Shown piece by piece: positions 39,418 to 50,100 of a stretch of 64,000 bases of DNA. Source of the stretch: Nitzschia sp. DOCU1 (taxonomy: Eukaryota > Bacillariophyta > Bacillariophyceae > Bacillariales > Bacillariaceae); NCBI GenBank assembly GCA_951394045.1, contig OX596001.1, forward strand, positions 248,001-312,000, written 5' to 3'. Within the stretch, counting starts at the first letter, position 1; every line of letters begins with the position of its first letter. The notes beneath the pieces were generated by a model. That model worked only from the letters and a program-made list of their open reading frames with translations. It ran no database searches and had not been told where the DNA came from. Both the position numbers and the translations under genes were made by a program.

Positions 39418-42315
39418 TTAGTAGTCAATATTATCGCCGCCATTGCTGCTCTTGGAACTCTTACTACCGGTCTTGGAGCTCTTACTGCTACCAGTCTTGG
39501 AGCTCTTGCTGCTGTAGGATTTGGGAGATGTCATGTCGTCATCATCGTCTCCGCCCTTGCCACTGCTCTTGGAACTCTTACTACCGGTCTTGGAGCTCTT
39601 ACTGCTACCAGTCTTGGAGCTCTTGCTGCTGTAGGATTTGGGGGATGTCATGTCGTCACCGTCCGCTCCTTCTCTATCGTCATCGTCGTCTCCGCCCTTG
39701 CCACTGCTCTTGGAACTCTTACTACCGGTCTTGGAGCTCTTACTGCTACCAGTCTTGGAGCTCTTGCTGCTGTAGGATTTGGGGGATGTCATGTCGTCAT
39801 CGTCGTCTCCTTCGCTATCGTCATCATCGTCTCCGCCCTTGCCACTGCTCTTGGAACTCTTACTACCAGTCTTGGAGCTCTTACTGCTACCAGTCTTGGA
39901 GCTCTTGCTGCTGTAGGATTTGGGAGATGTCATGTCGTCACCGTCGTCTCCTTCGCTATCGTCATCGTCGTCTCCGCCCTTGCCACTGCTCTTGGAACTC
40001 TTACTACCGGTCTTGGAGCTCTTACTGCTACCAGTCTTGGAGCTCTTGCTGCTGTAGGATTTGGGGGATGTCATGTCGTCATCGTCGTCTCCTTCGCTAT
40101 CGTCATCGTCGTCTCCGCCCTTGCCACTGCTCTTGGAACTTTTACTACCGGTCTTGGAGCTCTTACTGCTACCAGTCTTGGAGCTCTTGCTGCTGTAGGA
40201 TTTGGGAGATGTCATGTCGTCATCGTCGTCTCCTTCGCTATCGTCATCGTCGTCTCCGCCCTTGCCACTGCTCTTGGAACTCTTACTACCGGTCTTGGAG
40301 CTCTTACTGCTACCAGTCTTGGAGCTCTTGCTGCTGTAGGATTTGGGGGATGTCATGTCGTCATCGTCGTCTCCTTCGCTATCGTCATCGTCGTCTCCGC
40401 CCTTGCCACTGCTCTTGGAACTCTTACTACCGGTCTTGGAGCTCTTACTGCTACCAGTCTTGGAGCTCTTGCTGCTGTAGGATTTGGGGGATGTCATGTC
40501 GTCATCGTCGTCTCCTTCGCTATCGTCATCATCGTCTCCGCCCTTGCCACTGCTCTTGGAACTCTTACTACCAGTCTTGGAGCTCTTACTGCTACCAGTC
40601 TTGGAGCTTTTGCTGCTGTAGGATTTGGGAGATGTCATGTCGTCATCGTCGTCTCCTTCGCTATCGTCATCGTCGTCTCCGCCCTTGCCACTGCTCTTGG
40701 AACTCTTACTACCGGTCTTGGAGCTCTTACTGCTACCAGTCTTGGAGCTCTTGCTGCTGTAGGATTTGGGGGATGTCATGTCGTCATCGTCGTCTCCTTC
40801 GCTATCGTCATCGTCGTCTCCGCCCTTGCCACTGCTCTTGGAACTCTTACTACCGGTCTTGGAGCTCTTACTGCTACCAGTCTTGGAGCTCTTGCTGCTG
40901 TAGGATTTGGGGGATGTCATGTCGTCATCGTCGTCTCCTTCGTTATCGTCATCGTCGTCTCCGCCCTTGCCACTGCTCTTGGAACTCTTACTACCGGTCT
41001 TGGAGCTCTTACTGCTACCAGTCTTGGAGCTCTTGCTGCTGTAGGATTTGGGGGATGTCATGTCGTCATCGTCGTCTCCTTCGCTATCGTCATCGTCGTC
41101 TCCGCCCTTGCCACTGCTCTTGGAACTCTTACTACCGGTCTTGGAGCTCTTACTGCTACCAGTCTTGGAGCTCTTGCTGCTGTAGGATTTGGGGGATGTC
41201 ATGTCGTCATCGTCGTCTCCTTCGCTATCGTCATCGTCGTCTCCGCCCTTGCCACTGCTCTTGGAGCTCTTACTACCGGTCTTGGAGCTCTTACTGTTAC
41301 CAGTCTTGGAGCTCTTGCTGCTGTAGGATTTGGGAGATGTCATGTCGTCATCGTCCGCTCCTTCGCTATCGTCATCGTCGTCTCCGCCCTTGCCACTGCT
41401 CTTGGAACTTTTACTACCGGTCTTGGAGCTCTTACTGCTACCAGTCTTGGAGCTCTTGCTGCTGTAGGATTTGGGGGATGTCATGTCGTCATCGTCGTCT
41501 CCTTCGCTATCGTCATCGTCGTCTCCGCCCTTACCACTGCTCTTGGAGCTCTTATTACCGGTCTTGGAGCTCTTACTGCTACCAGTCTTGGAGCTCTTGC
41601 TGCTGTAGGATTTGGGGGATGTCATGTCGTCATCGTCGTCTCCTTCGCTATCGTCATCGTCGTCTCCGCCCTTGCCACTGCTCTTGGAGCTCTTACTACC
41701 GGTCTTGGAGCTCTTACTGCTACCAGTCTTGGAGCTCTTGCTGCTGTAAGATTTGGGGGATGTCATGTCGTCATCGTCGTCTCCTTCGCTATCGTCATCG
41801 TCGTCGCCGCCTTTGCCAGCACTTGGACTGCTGCCCTTGCCGCTGCTCTTGGAACTCTTACTACCGGTCGTCTTGTCGGTGTTCTTTGAGCTCTTACCGC
41901 TTTTGGAACTTTTGGGGCCTCCTACAATCTTGTAAACGCCGTCTTTGCTACTTTCAGAGGTTTTCTCGTATGGCTTCTTCTCGTACTCTTCGTGCTGGGT
42001 AGGAGTAGTATCGTCAACCTCCTCTTCATAGCCGTTTGCCACGCTTGGTGTTCCATCATCATCATAGGGATAGTATCCCGCCCCAGTCATCAGTTTTCGA
42101 GCTTTGTTCCTAAGCTCGTCGTCCTGGTAAAGCGAGTTAGAGCCGCCTTCATTGCTGGTGAATGTCTTGTCTACAACCAACGGCTCAGAAGAGACAGCAG
42201 CATCACCATGGCCCAACCTGTCGGACCTTACGACGGCATCAGCGGCAGCACGCGGTAGGTCAACAAGGAAAAGGATTGCTGTACTAAGAACCACAACAGA
42301 CTTGAGAAACATCAT
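39418..42315 (-). CDS. Secreted Lys/Ser - poly-Asp repeat protein, silaffin/silacidin-like
   Basis: 965 residues, single exon, ATG at 42315 (second ATG 42312). Signal peptide of ~26 residues (SVVVLSTAILFLVDLPRAAA), then a ~130-residue unique part with an RKL site followed by GAGYYPYDDDG, and then about 17 units, mostly 47 residues. Each unit has a Lys/Ser half (SSKSSKTGSKSSKSSGKGG) and an acidic half (DDDDDSEGDDDDD) ending MTSPKSY. Lys/Ser patterning and RXL processing are hallmarks of silaffins; Asp/Glu/Ser runs those of silacidins; here both charges alternate in one chain. Ser next to Asp suits casein-kinase-type phosphorylation. A silica- or wall-organising role is inferred. No transmembrane segment or enzyme motif. 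Confidence 0.82.
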   Translation of the reverse strand: MMFLKSVVVLSTAILFLVDLPRAAADAVVRSDRLGHGDAAVSSEPLVVDKTFTSNEGGSNSLYQDDELRNKARKLMTGAGYYPYDDDGTPSVANGYEEEVDDTTPTQHEEYEKKPYEKTSESSKDGVYKIVGGPKSSKSGKSSKNTDKTTGSKSSKSSGKGSSPSAGKGGDDDDDSEGDDDDDMTSPKSYSSKSSKTGSSKSSKTGSKSSKSSGKGGDDDDDSEGDDDDDMTSPKSYSSKSSKTGSSKSSKTGNKSSKSSGKGGDDDDDSEGDDDDDMTSPKSYSSKSSKTGSSKSSKTGSKSSKSSGKGGDDDDDSEGADDDDMTSPKSYSSKSSKTGNSKSSKTGSKSSKSSGKGGDDDDDSEGDDDDDMTSPKSYSSKSSKTGSSKSSKTGSKSSKSSGKGGDDDDDSEGDDDDDMTSPKSYSSKSSKTGSSKSSKTGSKSSKSSGKGGDDDDDNEGDDDDDMTSPKSYSSKSSKTGSSKSSKTGSKSSKSSGKGGDDDDDSEGDDDDDMTSPKSYSSKSSKTGSSKSSKTGSKSSKSSGKGGDDDDDSEGDDDDDMTSPKSYSSKSSKTGSSKSSKTGSKSSKSSGKGGDDDDDSEGDDDDDMTSPKSYSSKSSKTGSSKSSKTGSKSSKSSGKGGDDDDDSEGDDDDDMTSPKSYSSKSSKTGSSKSSKTGSKSSKSSGKGGDDDDDSEGDDDDDMTSPKSYSSKSSKTGSSKSSKTGSKSSKSSGKGGDDDDDSEGDDDDDMTSPKSYSSKSSKTGSSKSSKTGSKSSKSSGKGGDDDDDSEGDDGDDMTSPKSYSSKSSKTGSSKSSKTGSKSSKSSGKGGDDDDDSEGDDDDDMTSPKSYSSKSSKTGSSKSSKTGSKSSKSSGKGGDDDDDREGADGDDMTSPKSYSSKSSKTGSSKSSKTGSKSSKSSGKGGDDDDDMTSPKSYSSKSSKTGSSKSSKTGSKSSKSSNGGDNIDY
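39490..41815 (-). repeat. 141 bp coding minisatellite, about 17 units
   Basis: Period is 141 bases (for example GGGGATGTCATGTCGTC-type junctions at 39781, 39922, 40063 and so on to ~41755). Fifteen units keep the full length in register; the two nearest the 3' end of the gene include one shortened by about 21 bases within the Asp block. Units differ by scattered, mostly silent or D/G and S/N changes, and some blocks of units share variants, indicating turnover by slippage or unequal exchange. Confidence 0.92.
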
Positions 42316-43384
42316 GATAACATCAATGGAAACGTCTCAAGCAAAATGTGTCGTAAAGTAAGCCGAGGGAGAGAATAATACTACAGGGAAGAAGAAGCAG
42401 GCGCTGAGCTTCGTCTTGGATATCATTGAGCACGCTTGGCGGGTATTTTCCGATCGGTACGAAGCAGCAAAGGTATAACTTTCTTCCTAAATAACGACGA
42501 TACATTACCTTGGCATTTACATGAAAGTTTGACGCCGATGCGGAATCCAGTCTTGAACGGATTGTTGCATCCAAGTACATGAGATACTCCTCCTCGTCGG
42601 ACCAGTCCCTTTTATGAACGGCAGCTAAAAGCTACAGTTCCTGTAGAGCGAAATTTCTACTTTCTAGAAGCCGGCGACTGTTATCGTTTCTTAGATCCCG
42701 CATGAACACGGGACTTTAGTGCAATCTGAATCAGTTAATGATTAGGTCGGCGGAACATTTACGCCTTCATCGGCCAGCCCTCTATTGAAAATTTGGCGGA
42801 CACGTGGTGAGCGCTCTGATTAGCAGTCCCATTTATGAACGGCAAGCAACAAGGAGCTACAACATTAAGGCGATAGTACCCGTAATCCGAAATTTTCCCA
42901 GAGAGATGCATTTCCGGCGGCGACTGCCTTCCCGAGCTTTGCCCTTTTGTTGGTGTAGCAGCAGCAGGCCTAACATTTGCTTTGTTGTGGATTCGCAGCG
43001 TACCTTCCATTTGCATTATCCTTCAGATGGTTTTTGATTGACCGGCACAAGAAGAAGCATTTCACAATGTACACACATATGCTAGAGCCATGTGCACGAA
43101 TAACACCTGAAAACAACATGACGTCACGGAACTTTACTGTCGCGAAGAATACGCGCACGCCAGCCACATCAAAAGAGTGCAATAATGCTCCGCAAAAAAT
43201 GAAAGATGCAGACCATCTATCTTTAATCACTTAGCGGTGCCGACGAGCTACCTTTGCAACCTAACCTACACTGTGGCTTCATCGTTCTTGCTAGATAGAG
43301 CCAAAATCAACGATCTTGGTCGATCAGAGGAGGCGCCGGTATTATTGACGAACCGCGCAAGAAGAAGAAGCAAGAAGCCAAATA
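42316..43384. other. Promoter of the repeat protein gene; old ~230 bp duplication
   Basis: Contains the upstream region of the minus-strand repeat protein. Two related stretches near 42603-42680 and 42828-42930 share CAGTCCC.TTTATGAACGGCA, GAAATTT and GGCGACTG, so a degenerate local duplication is present. TGACGTCA occurs at 43119-43126. No gene. Confidence 0.45.
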
Positions 43385-43805
43385 ATGAAGAACAAACGTT
43401 TAAGGGGAGTCATATTGAAACTGTCATTGTGTTTCGTGGCGTGGGCCTTTGTGTACCAATATCGGTTGTCAGCAAGTTTGCATCCTTTTGACGTTAGCGC
43501 CAAAATCAGGTTTGACCAATGTGGTACTCAGGGGTGGCTCTCACAAACCCCGGGTCTCCCCCAAGTCGAGAATATACACCTTTTGTCTGGCCGATGCGAT
43601 TCGTGCTGCGGGTTACAATGTAACGAGTTTCAAAGTCAACGGAGAAGACAACCCGGACCAAGACTTTTATTACATGGCGCATGCCAAATACTTTGTACGC
43701 GCAACGGGTGGCTACAGTAAGATGATATCCATGTTGGTGAAGAAGCGGGGAGGGATGTTGCTGGAAAGAACGTTTTCAAATCTTGCTGCGGAAAACGAAC
43801 TGTAA
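43385..43805 (+). pseudogene. Truncated glycosyltransferase-like remnant
   Basis: Starts in one frame with a Golgi-type signal anchor (KNKRLRGVILKLSLCFVAW) and continues in the next frame with LADAIRAAGYNVTSFKVNGE and DFYYMAHAKYFVRATGGYSK, ending at TAA 43803-43805. The second part resembles the donor-binding end of diatom secretory glycosyltransferases in my reading (a D-x-DF..M..AKYFV..GGYS pattern), but the family is not certain. The central domain is missing and the frame changes near 43500-43560, so it is likely a decayed gene rather than a two-exon one. Confidence 0.4.
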
Positions 43806-43892
43806 CTTCTAACAACTACATTGTCAAGGTCGAGATGGTCGTGGTAAAGAAGGGGAACTTCCCTTTAATTTATGAGATTTGGGTCATACGTG

Positions 43893-44788
43893 TTATGCAT
43901 GGATGCTCAGTCCACCGTCAACTTGGACAACGGTTCCAGTCATGAAGGATCCCGCATCCGAGGCAAGTAGGGTCACGATCGACGCAATTTCCTCGGAAGA
44001 TCCGGCACGGCCCATGATTTGATATTCTTTCGCAAGACCTTGACTCGAAGTCTCATCGATGCCCAACAAGTTTGTAACGACGACTCCAGGCGCGACGGCA
44101 TTTACTCTTGCCCCATCCGCTGCTGCCGCTTCAATGGCAGCATATTTGACCAGCATGTCGGTGGCTGCCTTGGAAGCAGCGTACATGGACGATCCAGCAA
44201 AATTGGCCCGGGCGATCGAGGACATGATTGATGTATTGACAACGACCGAACCTTTGTTGGGAGACTTGGCCATGGCAGGGAAAGAATACTTGAGCCTCCA
44301 GACGACGCTCTTGAGATTGGCATTGAACATGCCATCGATATCTTCTTCGGTTAGTTCCACAATGTGTTTCTGACTGATCGCGCCTGCATTCAAAAAGGCA
44401 ACGTCGACGCGCCAAAGGTTGTAACAGCTTCGTCAAACATTTTCTTGCTGGTCGCTTCGACCGACGCATCTCCAGCAATGACGATAGCCTTGCTACCTGT
44501 CGCTTCGACTTCTTTTGCGACTTGTTCTAGGTTTGCTTGAGTACGAGCGACCAAAACGATTCCTTCGGCTCCTTCTATGGAGTACTTGAGTGCTGTGGCT
44601 TTTCCCTGGACGGTAGCAATGAAGAGAAAGTAATTGTTAGCGTCAGTTTGGATGCTGTTGTACAAATCACGACAATCATTCCGTTCTCGAGAACCTCTTT
44701 CAAACTCCTGGACTGATGATCGAGCACTTACGATTCCAGACGATGCTCCCGTCACGACGGCGACTTTTCCACTCATTGATCCAGACAT
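43893..44788 (-). pseudogene. Short-chain dehydrogenase, copy A, frameshifted
   Basis: Exon 1 44788-44732 (MSGSMSGKVAVVTGASSGI), 126 bp intron with GTAAGT donor, exon 2 44605-43893. Compared with the intact copy at 54970-55849, exon 2 has one extra Ala codon and a 1-base deletion near 44408-44410, just before the VDVAFLNAG block, which moves the frame and leads to an early stop. Downstream the second frame is well preserved: NAGAISQ, catalytic Ser in VVNTSIMSS, YAASK and the C-terminal TGTVVQVDGG. All other SDR parts look functional, so the lesion is recent, or an assembly error. Confidence 0.8.
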
Positions 44789-45565
44789 TGTTGCTTGGTA
44801 GTAGTGGTTCGAAATGTAGATTGAGTTGTTGATTTGTTTTTTGCTTTTTTGTGAGAGAAAGATGAACGACCTTTGTCTAAAGCAGCACCCTACCAACCTG
44901 TTCTATTTGCCCCAAATAGATCGTCGATGAACTTCTTTCGATCTGTTTCATTACAGCAAATGAGATCAGCAATGAAGTTCTTTCGATTTCCCTCTGAAAT
45001 CTTCAAATCGGGCGGCAAACTACTTATTGATTGTTCGGGCCTATGATTCGTGCAAAGTGGAGGATATGCCTTTTGCACCCCGTCGAAACAACTTTGGTCA
45101 AGACTAAACAAAGCTTGGGGGATTGCAGAGCAATCTCCAAGCCAGGATTTTCAGACGAATGGTTCTTTCGCGGTTTTGTATGCACCAAGAAGTCGAGTAA
45201 GCGTAGAATATGTTGACACTCCGCGTGCTGGATGGATTGACGCGCAAAGGCTATTTCTTATGAAGCGATGTCGGCTTTTTGTTGTCGACTTCGTCCCTTT
45301 GAAAGAATACGTTACTCGATTTCGACGACGATCTGGAGGGTTTGGACAGCGAGAGGAACCATACGCACGATCTGCAGGCGTATTCACTATAGGTCTAGAA
45401 CAGCAACCTGCCACCACACGATGATATAGACTTCGTTTCATTGTCCTATAATGATGAAACATGTAAGTAGAAGGTTGTGAGCATTCGCAAACAGCCGTTT
45501 GCCTGTTGTAGTAGCTAGATCAGCTTCCAATCGCCGAACGAGCCTCAATTTTTTTGTAAAATAAT
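44789..45565. other. Spacer with a block homologous to 55950-56240
   Basis: Upstream of both SDR copies lies a related segment (here about 44920-45085; there about 55960-56210) with shared runs such as CGATGAAGTT.TTTCGATTTCC and GGA.ATATGCC. No coding frame is preserved between them, so it is probably promoter or remnant sequence. The rest (45085-45565) holds no recognised gene. Confidence 0.45.
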
Positions 45566-46292
45566 TTAGTTGGAAGGCGCCAAGGCTGCTTGTACATCGG
45601 CGCTAGTGGTGGAAATCGAAAACATGCCAAAGTTATGTTCCAAGGTAGCTTCATGTGCTGCCACACTTGTCGCCGCCGTACAATCCTTGAGAGTATACAC
45701 GCGGTATCCTTTTTCGTAGGCACTTCGCATGGTCGATTCGACACAGCAATTCGTCAAGAAGCCTCCCAAGACTACATTGCTAATAGCCTTTTGTCTCAAC
45801 AAAAAATCCAAATTGGTCGATTCGAATCCGCACAAACCCGATTTGCCCTTGACAATCAAATCCCCAGGCTGGGGTTTCATGGCGTCGGCAAATTCGGCAC
45901 CCCATTCTCCATTAGTAAAGGCAGCTCCATCTTTGACACCCGCCAGAATACCGTAGGGGTTTGCAGCAATTTCTGCATGACCTGGTTCAAAGTTGATGGG
46001 GCAATGGATTATGGTGCATCCTTTAGATCGAGCAAATGCGGCCAGTTTGGAAGAATTCTCGAGCACTAGAGGCGACAACAAAAAGTGGTGGGACAAAGGT
46101 GTAAGGATCGCATTCCCATAGTCTAGCTCTCGTTCTTGAATCTCATCCCATGAGAACCACAAACTTACTGTTAGTCTTTTCCATGCATTCCTTGACGGCT
46201 CCATGGAGTTTCCCGCCTTCGGTCGTAAACTCATTTTGATATTCAATAAAGACAAACGCCGTCGTCTTGGGGTCCAACGTACAATCGACCAT
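45566..46292 (-). CDS. Isochorismatase-like cysteine hydrolase, copy A (cytosolic)
   Basis: Exons 46292-46169 and 46065-45566 with a 103 bp intron (GTAAGT...CTCTAG); 207 residues from MVDCTLDPKTTAF. An in-frame TAG lies 27 bases upstream of the ATG, so no targeting extension precedes it. The isochorismatase-like fold shows its Lys (LIVKGKSGLCGF) and nucleophile Cys in GGFLTNCCVEST. The usual first-strand Asp (DxQNDF) is Glu here (FIEYQNEF), as in copy B. Substrate unknown: members cleave isochorismate, nicotinamide, ureido acids or other amides. Next to an SDR gene on the same strand. Confidence 0.85.
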
Positions 46293-46460
46293 GTTAAGCA
46301 GTATCACTAGTCGACACTAGTCACGTTCGAACGAAGGGTCAAGGCAAGGTAATGCAACGAGGAGGGAGGTGTTATTGCCAGTATGATATTGTCCTGACAT
46401 CTCATCGTTGTTGAATTCGCTGGGTTTCGCCATCGTCCGAAAAGATTCGGAGAAAGGATA

Positions 46461-46465
46461 TCTTT
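46461..46465. other. Left target-site duplication TCTTT
   Basis: The 5 bases before the left LTR equal the 5 bases after the right LTR (53856-53860). The paralogous sequence near 56430-56450 reads across this point without an element. Confidence 0.85.
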
Positions 46466-46867
46466 AATCGAATCCGACGAGTCCGAAGTCCGACGAGTCG
46501 AGTCCGAGTGTTCTATTCCAAGGAGTCAACTCTGCCGATCTATTGCATGAGAAAGACGGAAATGTAGTCTCGCTGGTGAAGCTGTCCACCTCACTAGAGT
46601 TGAGCTTTCTGACTTTCTGAATGCTGCAATGATCGTCTCTGTTGTTCCTAGAACGATGTTGGTAATCGTGGTTCGAGAAATGCGTTCCGATCACACAGCT
46701 AGTAATGCTCACAATCTTCATCCTATAGCGGAAATTATTGTCAAAAACTTTCTACTGTTAGTACGTATATACCTACTGTGAGCTCAAAGCTACGTTGTGA
46801 TTGGACACTACGACGTTGCGCAATCGAGTAAACAAAGTCTAAGCGTTGAGCTTCGTGAACTTTGACT
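46466..46867 (+). repeat. Left LTR
   Basis: Begins AATCGAATCC and ends TTTGACT. Ends form an imperfect inverted pair (AATC / GACT) rather than TG...CA. Should hold the promoter (TACGTATATACC near 46761) and start of transcription. Confidence 0.9.
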
Positions 46868-47195
46868 GGTTACTGCGCCCAATAACTACCTAATCCGTTT
46901 ACGCTTCAATCAGGGGACGCCCTGATCTTGCGCCAACTAAACCCAAGCTGCAGCTGCTGCCGCCGACTCAGTCGCCGCCAGCCGAACCGCGAAAATCGCC
47001 AACCAGACCCCGGACAAGCCTCCGCCATCAGGATCACCTGACGGGTCCCCTTTCTCGTTTGTAAACATCGAAGAAATCGAACCAGACGACTGGTCCCAAT
47101 CAATTCGATCAAGTGACATCGAAGCCGAAGAAGCACTGGACCAAGAGGACGACGTTCCTCCATTGACTACTGGAGACAAAGAAGACTCTCCCACC
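46868..47195 (+). promoter_or_regulatory. Copia 5' leader with candidate primer site and hairpin
   Basis: The candidate primer-binding site starts at the LTR edge (TGGTTACTGCGCCC, 46867-46880). A perfect 7 bp stem (ATCAGGG-GACG-CCCTGAT) lies at 46909-46926 and might serve packaging or dimerisation. The gag-pol frame stays open upstream of the first ATG as far as about 46940, without an ATG. Confidence 0.5.
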
Positions 47196-50100
47196 ATGAC
47201 GACCACTCCTAGTGATCCTATCAAGGAGTTGGCCGAAGCGATTGCCAAACTGCAGTCCACTGGAGCCGCCCCGAAGCCCAAGAAGAAGAAGCCTGCCGCT
47301 CCAACGATCGGTGGTATCGTTGAGATCGAAACCGATGAGTTTGTTGCATGGACCGGTGGCAAACCCAACATTGGTTGGACTGCCCATGATGCCAACTACA
47401 CCGCAACAACTCCCATGACGCCGGGACAGTATCGAAGCCTCCATCTGTCCGCCGCCCAGAAGTCGTACCACTACCGCTCGCTCGGGATGTCGTCCAAGTT
47501 CTCCAAGACAAGCGATCTCAGGATGTTTGAGACTGCTGTCTGGAAGCACTTTGAAGAACATGGTCTCGACACCATCGCCTATGCTCCCGATCCGATCGAC
47601 TCCAAGCGCATGTCCTCCATTGTCCTAGAAGGAAACCGATTCAGCCTGGACACTGCGAAGACACAGCAACAGAAGGTTATCAAGCAGTGGGATGAGTACA
47701 ACATGAGCGATGATCGCACCGCCAAAGCTTACCTGTTGGACTCCTTGGACCCTGAACTGGAGAAGGAACTCCGCCTCTACATGGAGCCCGATGACACGTT
47801 CCTCGTTCTCTATGCTCGTCTTATCAAGCTGATCCGCAGTGCCACCGTGGACCGCTACGAGACGATGAAAGCGAAGTTCAAGAGCATCAAGCCCTCTCAG
47901 TTCCCTGGTCAAGACCTCGCATCGATGTCGAAGGAGATTCGCCTTCTGGCCCACGACTTGGAGATTGCCGGTCAGTATGACCACAACATGACCTTGCACC
48001 TCCTGGACAACTTCCTTGAAGCTGGAGGCAACGACTCCAACACTGAAACCTTCCGTTTCCCACTTCGCGGCATCCGAGCCAAGTTGAGCTCTCAGCTGCT
48101 CGAAGTCGCCTACATGGACCCAGCTGCCGCCGATGCCTTGATGGCCAAAGAACGCCTAACTTGGCGCGCTATCTGCGATGTAGTTGTCGAAGAATACAAC
48201 TCCATGGTTGGAAAAGGAAAGTGGTCGCCCGCCATGCATGCCCGAGATGCCAAAGCCCCGCCTCGTGCCTTCGGAAATCTGGCCGCCACCTGCTCTACCG
48301 ATCCGGAACTTGCCGCCCACGCCTTCATGTTGCTCCAACAGACCCTCGAAGCTTCGAAGAAACGCGACAAGTCGAACGACACTTGCAACTCCTGCGGCAA
48401 GAAAGGACATTGGTCGACGGAGTGCCCCGACAAGAACTTGGGAAGCGGTGGTCGTGGACGCCCTGGAAACGTTGGCAACAATCGCTTCCGAGGCCGCAAC
48501 AACCGCAATCCCCAGGCTCAACAGTCAGGAGGCCGCCGCAACAATCGTCCCAACTACCGAGGAGGAAGCAACGATGATGCTCGAAACGCGTGGAAGAAGA
48601 AAGCTCCCACGGGCAGTGAGCCGACACTGAAGGTTGTCGACGGGAAGAACTGGCGTTGGTGCGACACCTGCCGCCGCTGGTCCATGACCCACGGTACCGC
48701 CGAGCATATTGTTGGCATCGGGAAAGGTCGAAATCCCCAAGCTAATCCGCAAGCTAACTTCCTCGTCGAAGACCCGTCGGCCTGGATCGCCTCCCACTTG
48801 ACCGAAAACAACCCAACACTCCTTCTATCGGACCGCTTGTTGTTGCATGCCGCCTGGAACCTCGGAACCATCCTCAACTTCCTGTTGAACCCGATGAAAT
48901 GGGTGTGGATGGTGTTGCTTGGAGGGATGCTGCAATTGTTCTTGCTTGCAGTTCCCCTCGACGTGGTGATGTGTTTTGTGACGTTCCTTCTGCACAACCG
49001 CATCTATCTCGTCGCCCTTCTCCCTTGGATGACGTTGATGCTCGGAACTTTGATTGTGGCCTGGCTCGCGCGCCCTCCGCCAGTACCGGAACCAACGGCT
49101 CTTTTTCAAGAGATTCCCCGAGCCGCGCGCCGGGCCGGCCCCAATTATGGCAAGAAACGAGTCAGGCATGCCAAGAAACACAAAACCCCTGATCTCGGAA
49201 ATAAAGGAAAGCGCCACACGAAGAATTACCATCTTCGTCGCCGCGCCATCTACTCTGTTCCCTTTGAACACCGTCATCGCGAAGACCTCCTGGACCTCTG
49301 CTGGGACATCCTGGAGTTCTCCAAGCGTATTGCCTTCCGTCACGTTCGTCAGCCCCACGGAGAGGGAGAGAGAGACCGCAGCCAAAAGCCCAAGAATTGC
49401 CGTAAGACCCGTGGACCTGCCGCCGCCGGTGGATTGCCAAAGTCCCTGTGGGAAGTTTTGGATTCTCCCATCGCTCAATCCTACATCGCCAACCACGATC
49501 TGCCTATGTCCCTTGCCCATTTGACCGAACAAGTCCGTGCCGCCTTCGCCGCCCCCATTGAGAATTCGCTCCCAACACGCGATAAACTGTCTACAGTTGT
49601 GTGGGATTCGGGCACCAGTCTGTCCATTTCGCCATGCAAGGATGACTTTGTGGGACCCATTGAGAAGCCTTCGTTCAATCAACGAGTGAAAGGTATCGGA
49701 AACAACCTTGCAATCCAGGGAGTCGGCTACGTTGCATGGTCGTTTATCGACACCACCGGAATGCTCCGTACTATCAAGGTTCCAGCCTACTACATTCCGA
49801 ACGCCGGCGTCAGACTACTGTCTACTGAAAGCCTATTGCAAGAATATCCCAAGGAAACGATTACTTTACGCTCTGGATCCCTTTTGCTGTCAGGAAACGC
49901 AACCGGAAGCGACCTCAGTCGCCAAGATTTAAAGACAAAACCGATCGAAATTCTAATCGATCCGAAGTCAAATCTACCAGTTGGACATGCCCACAATGGC
50001 ATTCCAGCGCCCATCAAGCGTCCCTTTGCATTCCCTGCTATGTCTAGCTCGATTTCCAGTGCGAATTTCAACCTGAGCCCGTCCGAAAAGGAACTTCTCC

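Noticed and set aside
39490..41815. Regular repeats that could be taken for a CRISPR or satellite array
   Set aside because: Units are 141 bp without unique spacers and are fully coding in a secreted protein frame.
39384..42002. 872-codon open frame on the plus strand, rich in Cys, Arg, Ser and Tyr
   Set aside because: It is the antisense shadow of the 141 bp repeat: a period divisible by three keeps any stop-free frame open in every unit. It lacks a signal peptide, and the minus frame has one.
45050..45424. 124-codon plus-strand ORF in the SDR A upstream spacer
   Set aside because: No ATG start, no family resemblance, and the homologous spacer at 56 kb does not keep the frame.
46464..46721. 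Identical minus-strand ORFs at 46464-46721 and 53401-53709, like a small gene family
   Set aside because: They lie within the two LTRs and are identical for that reason.
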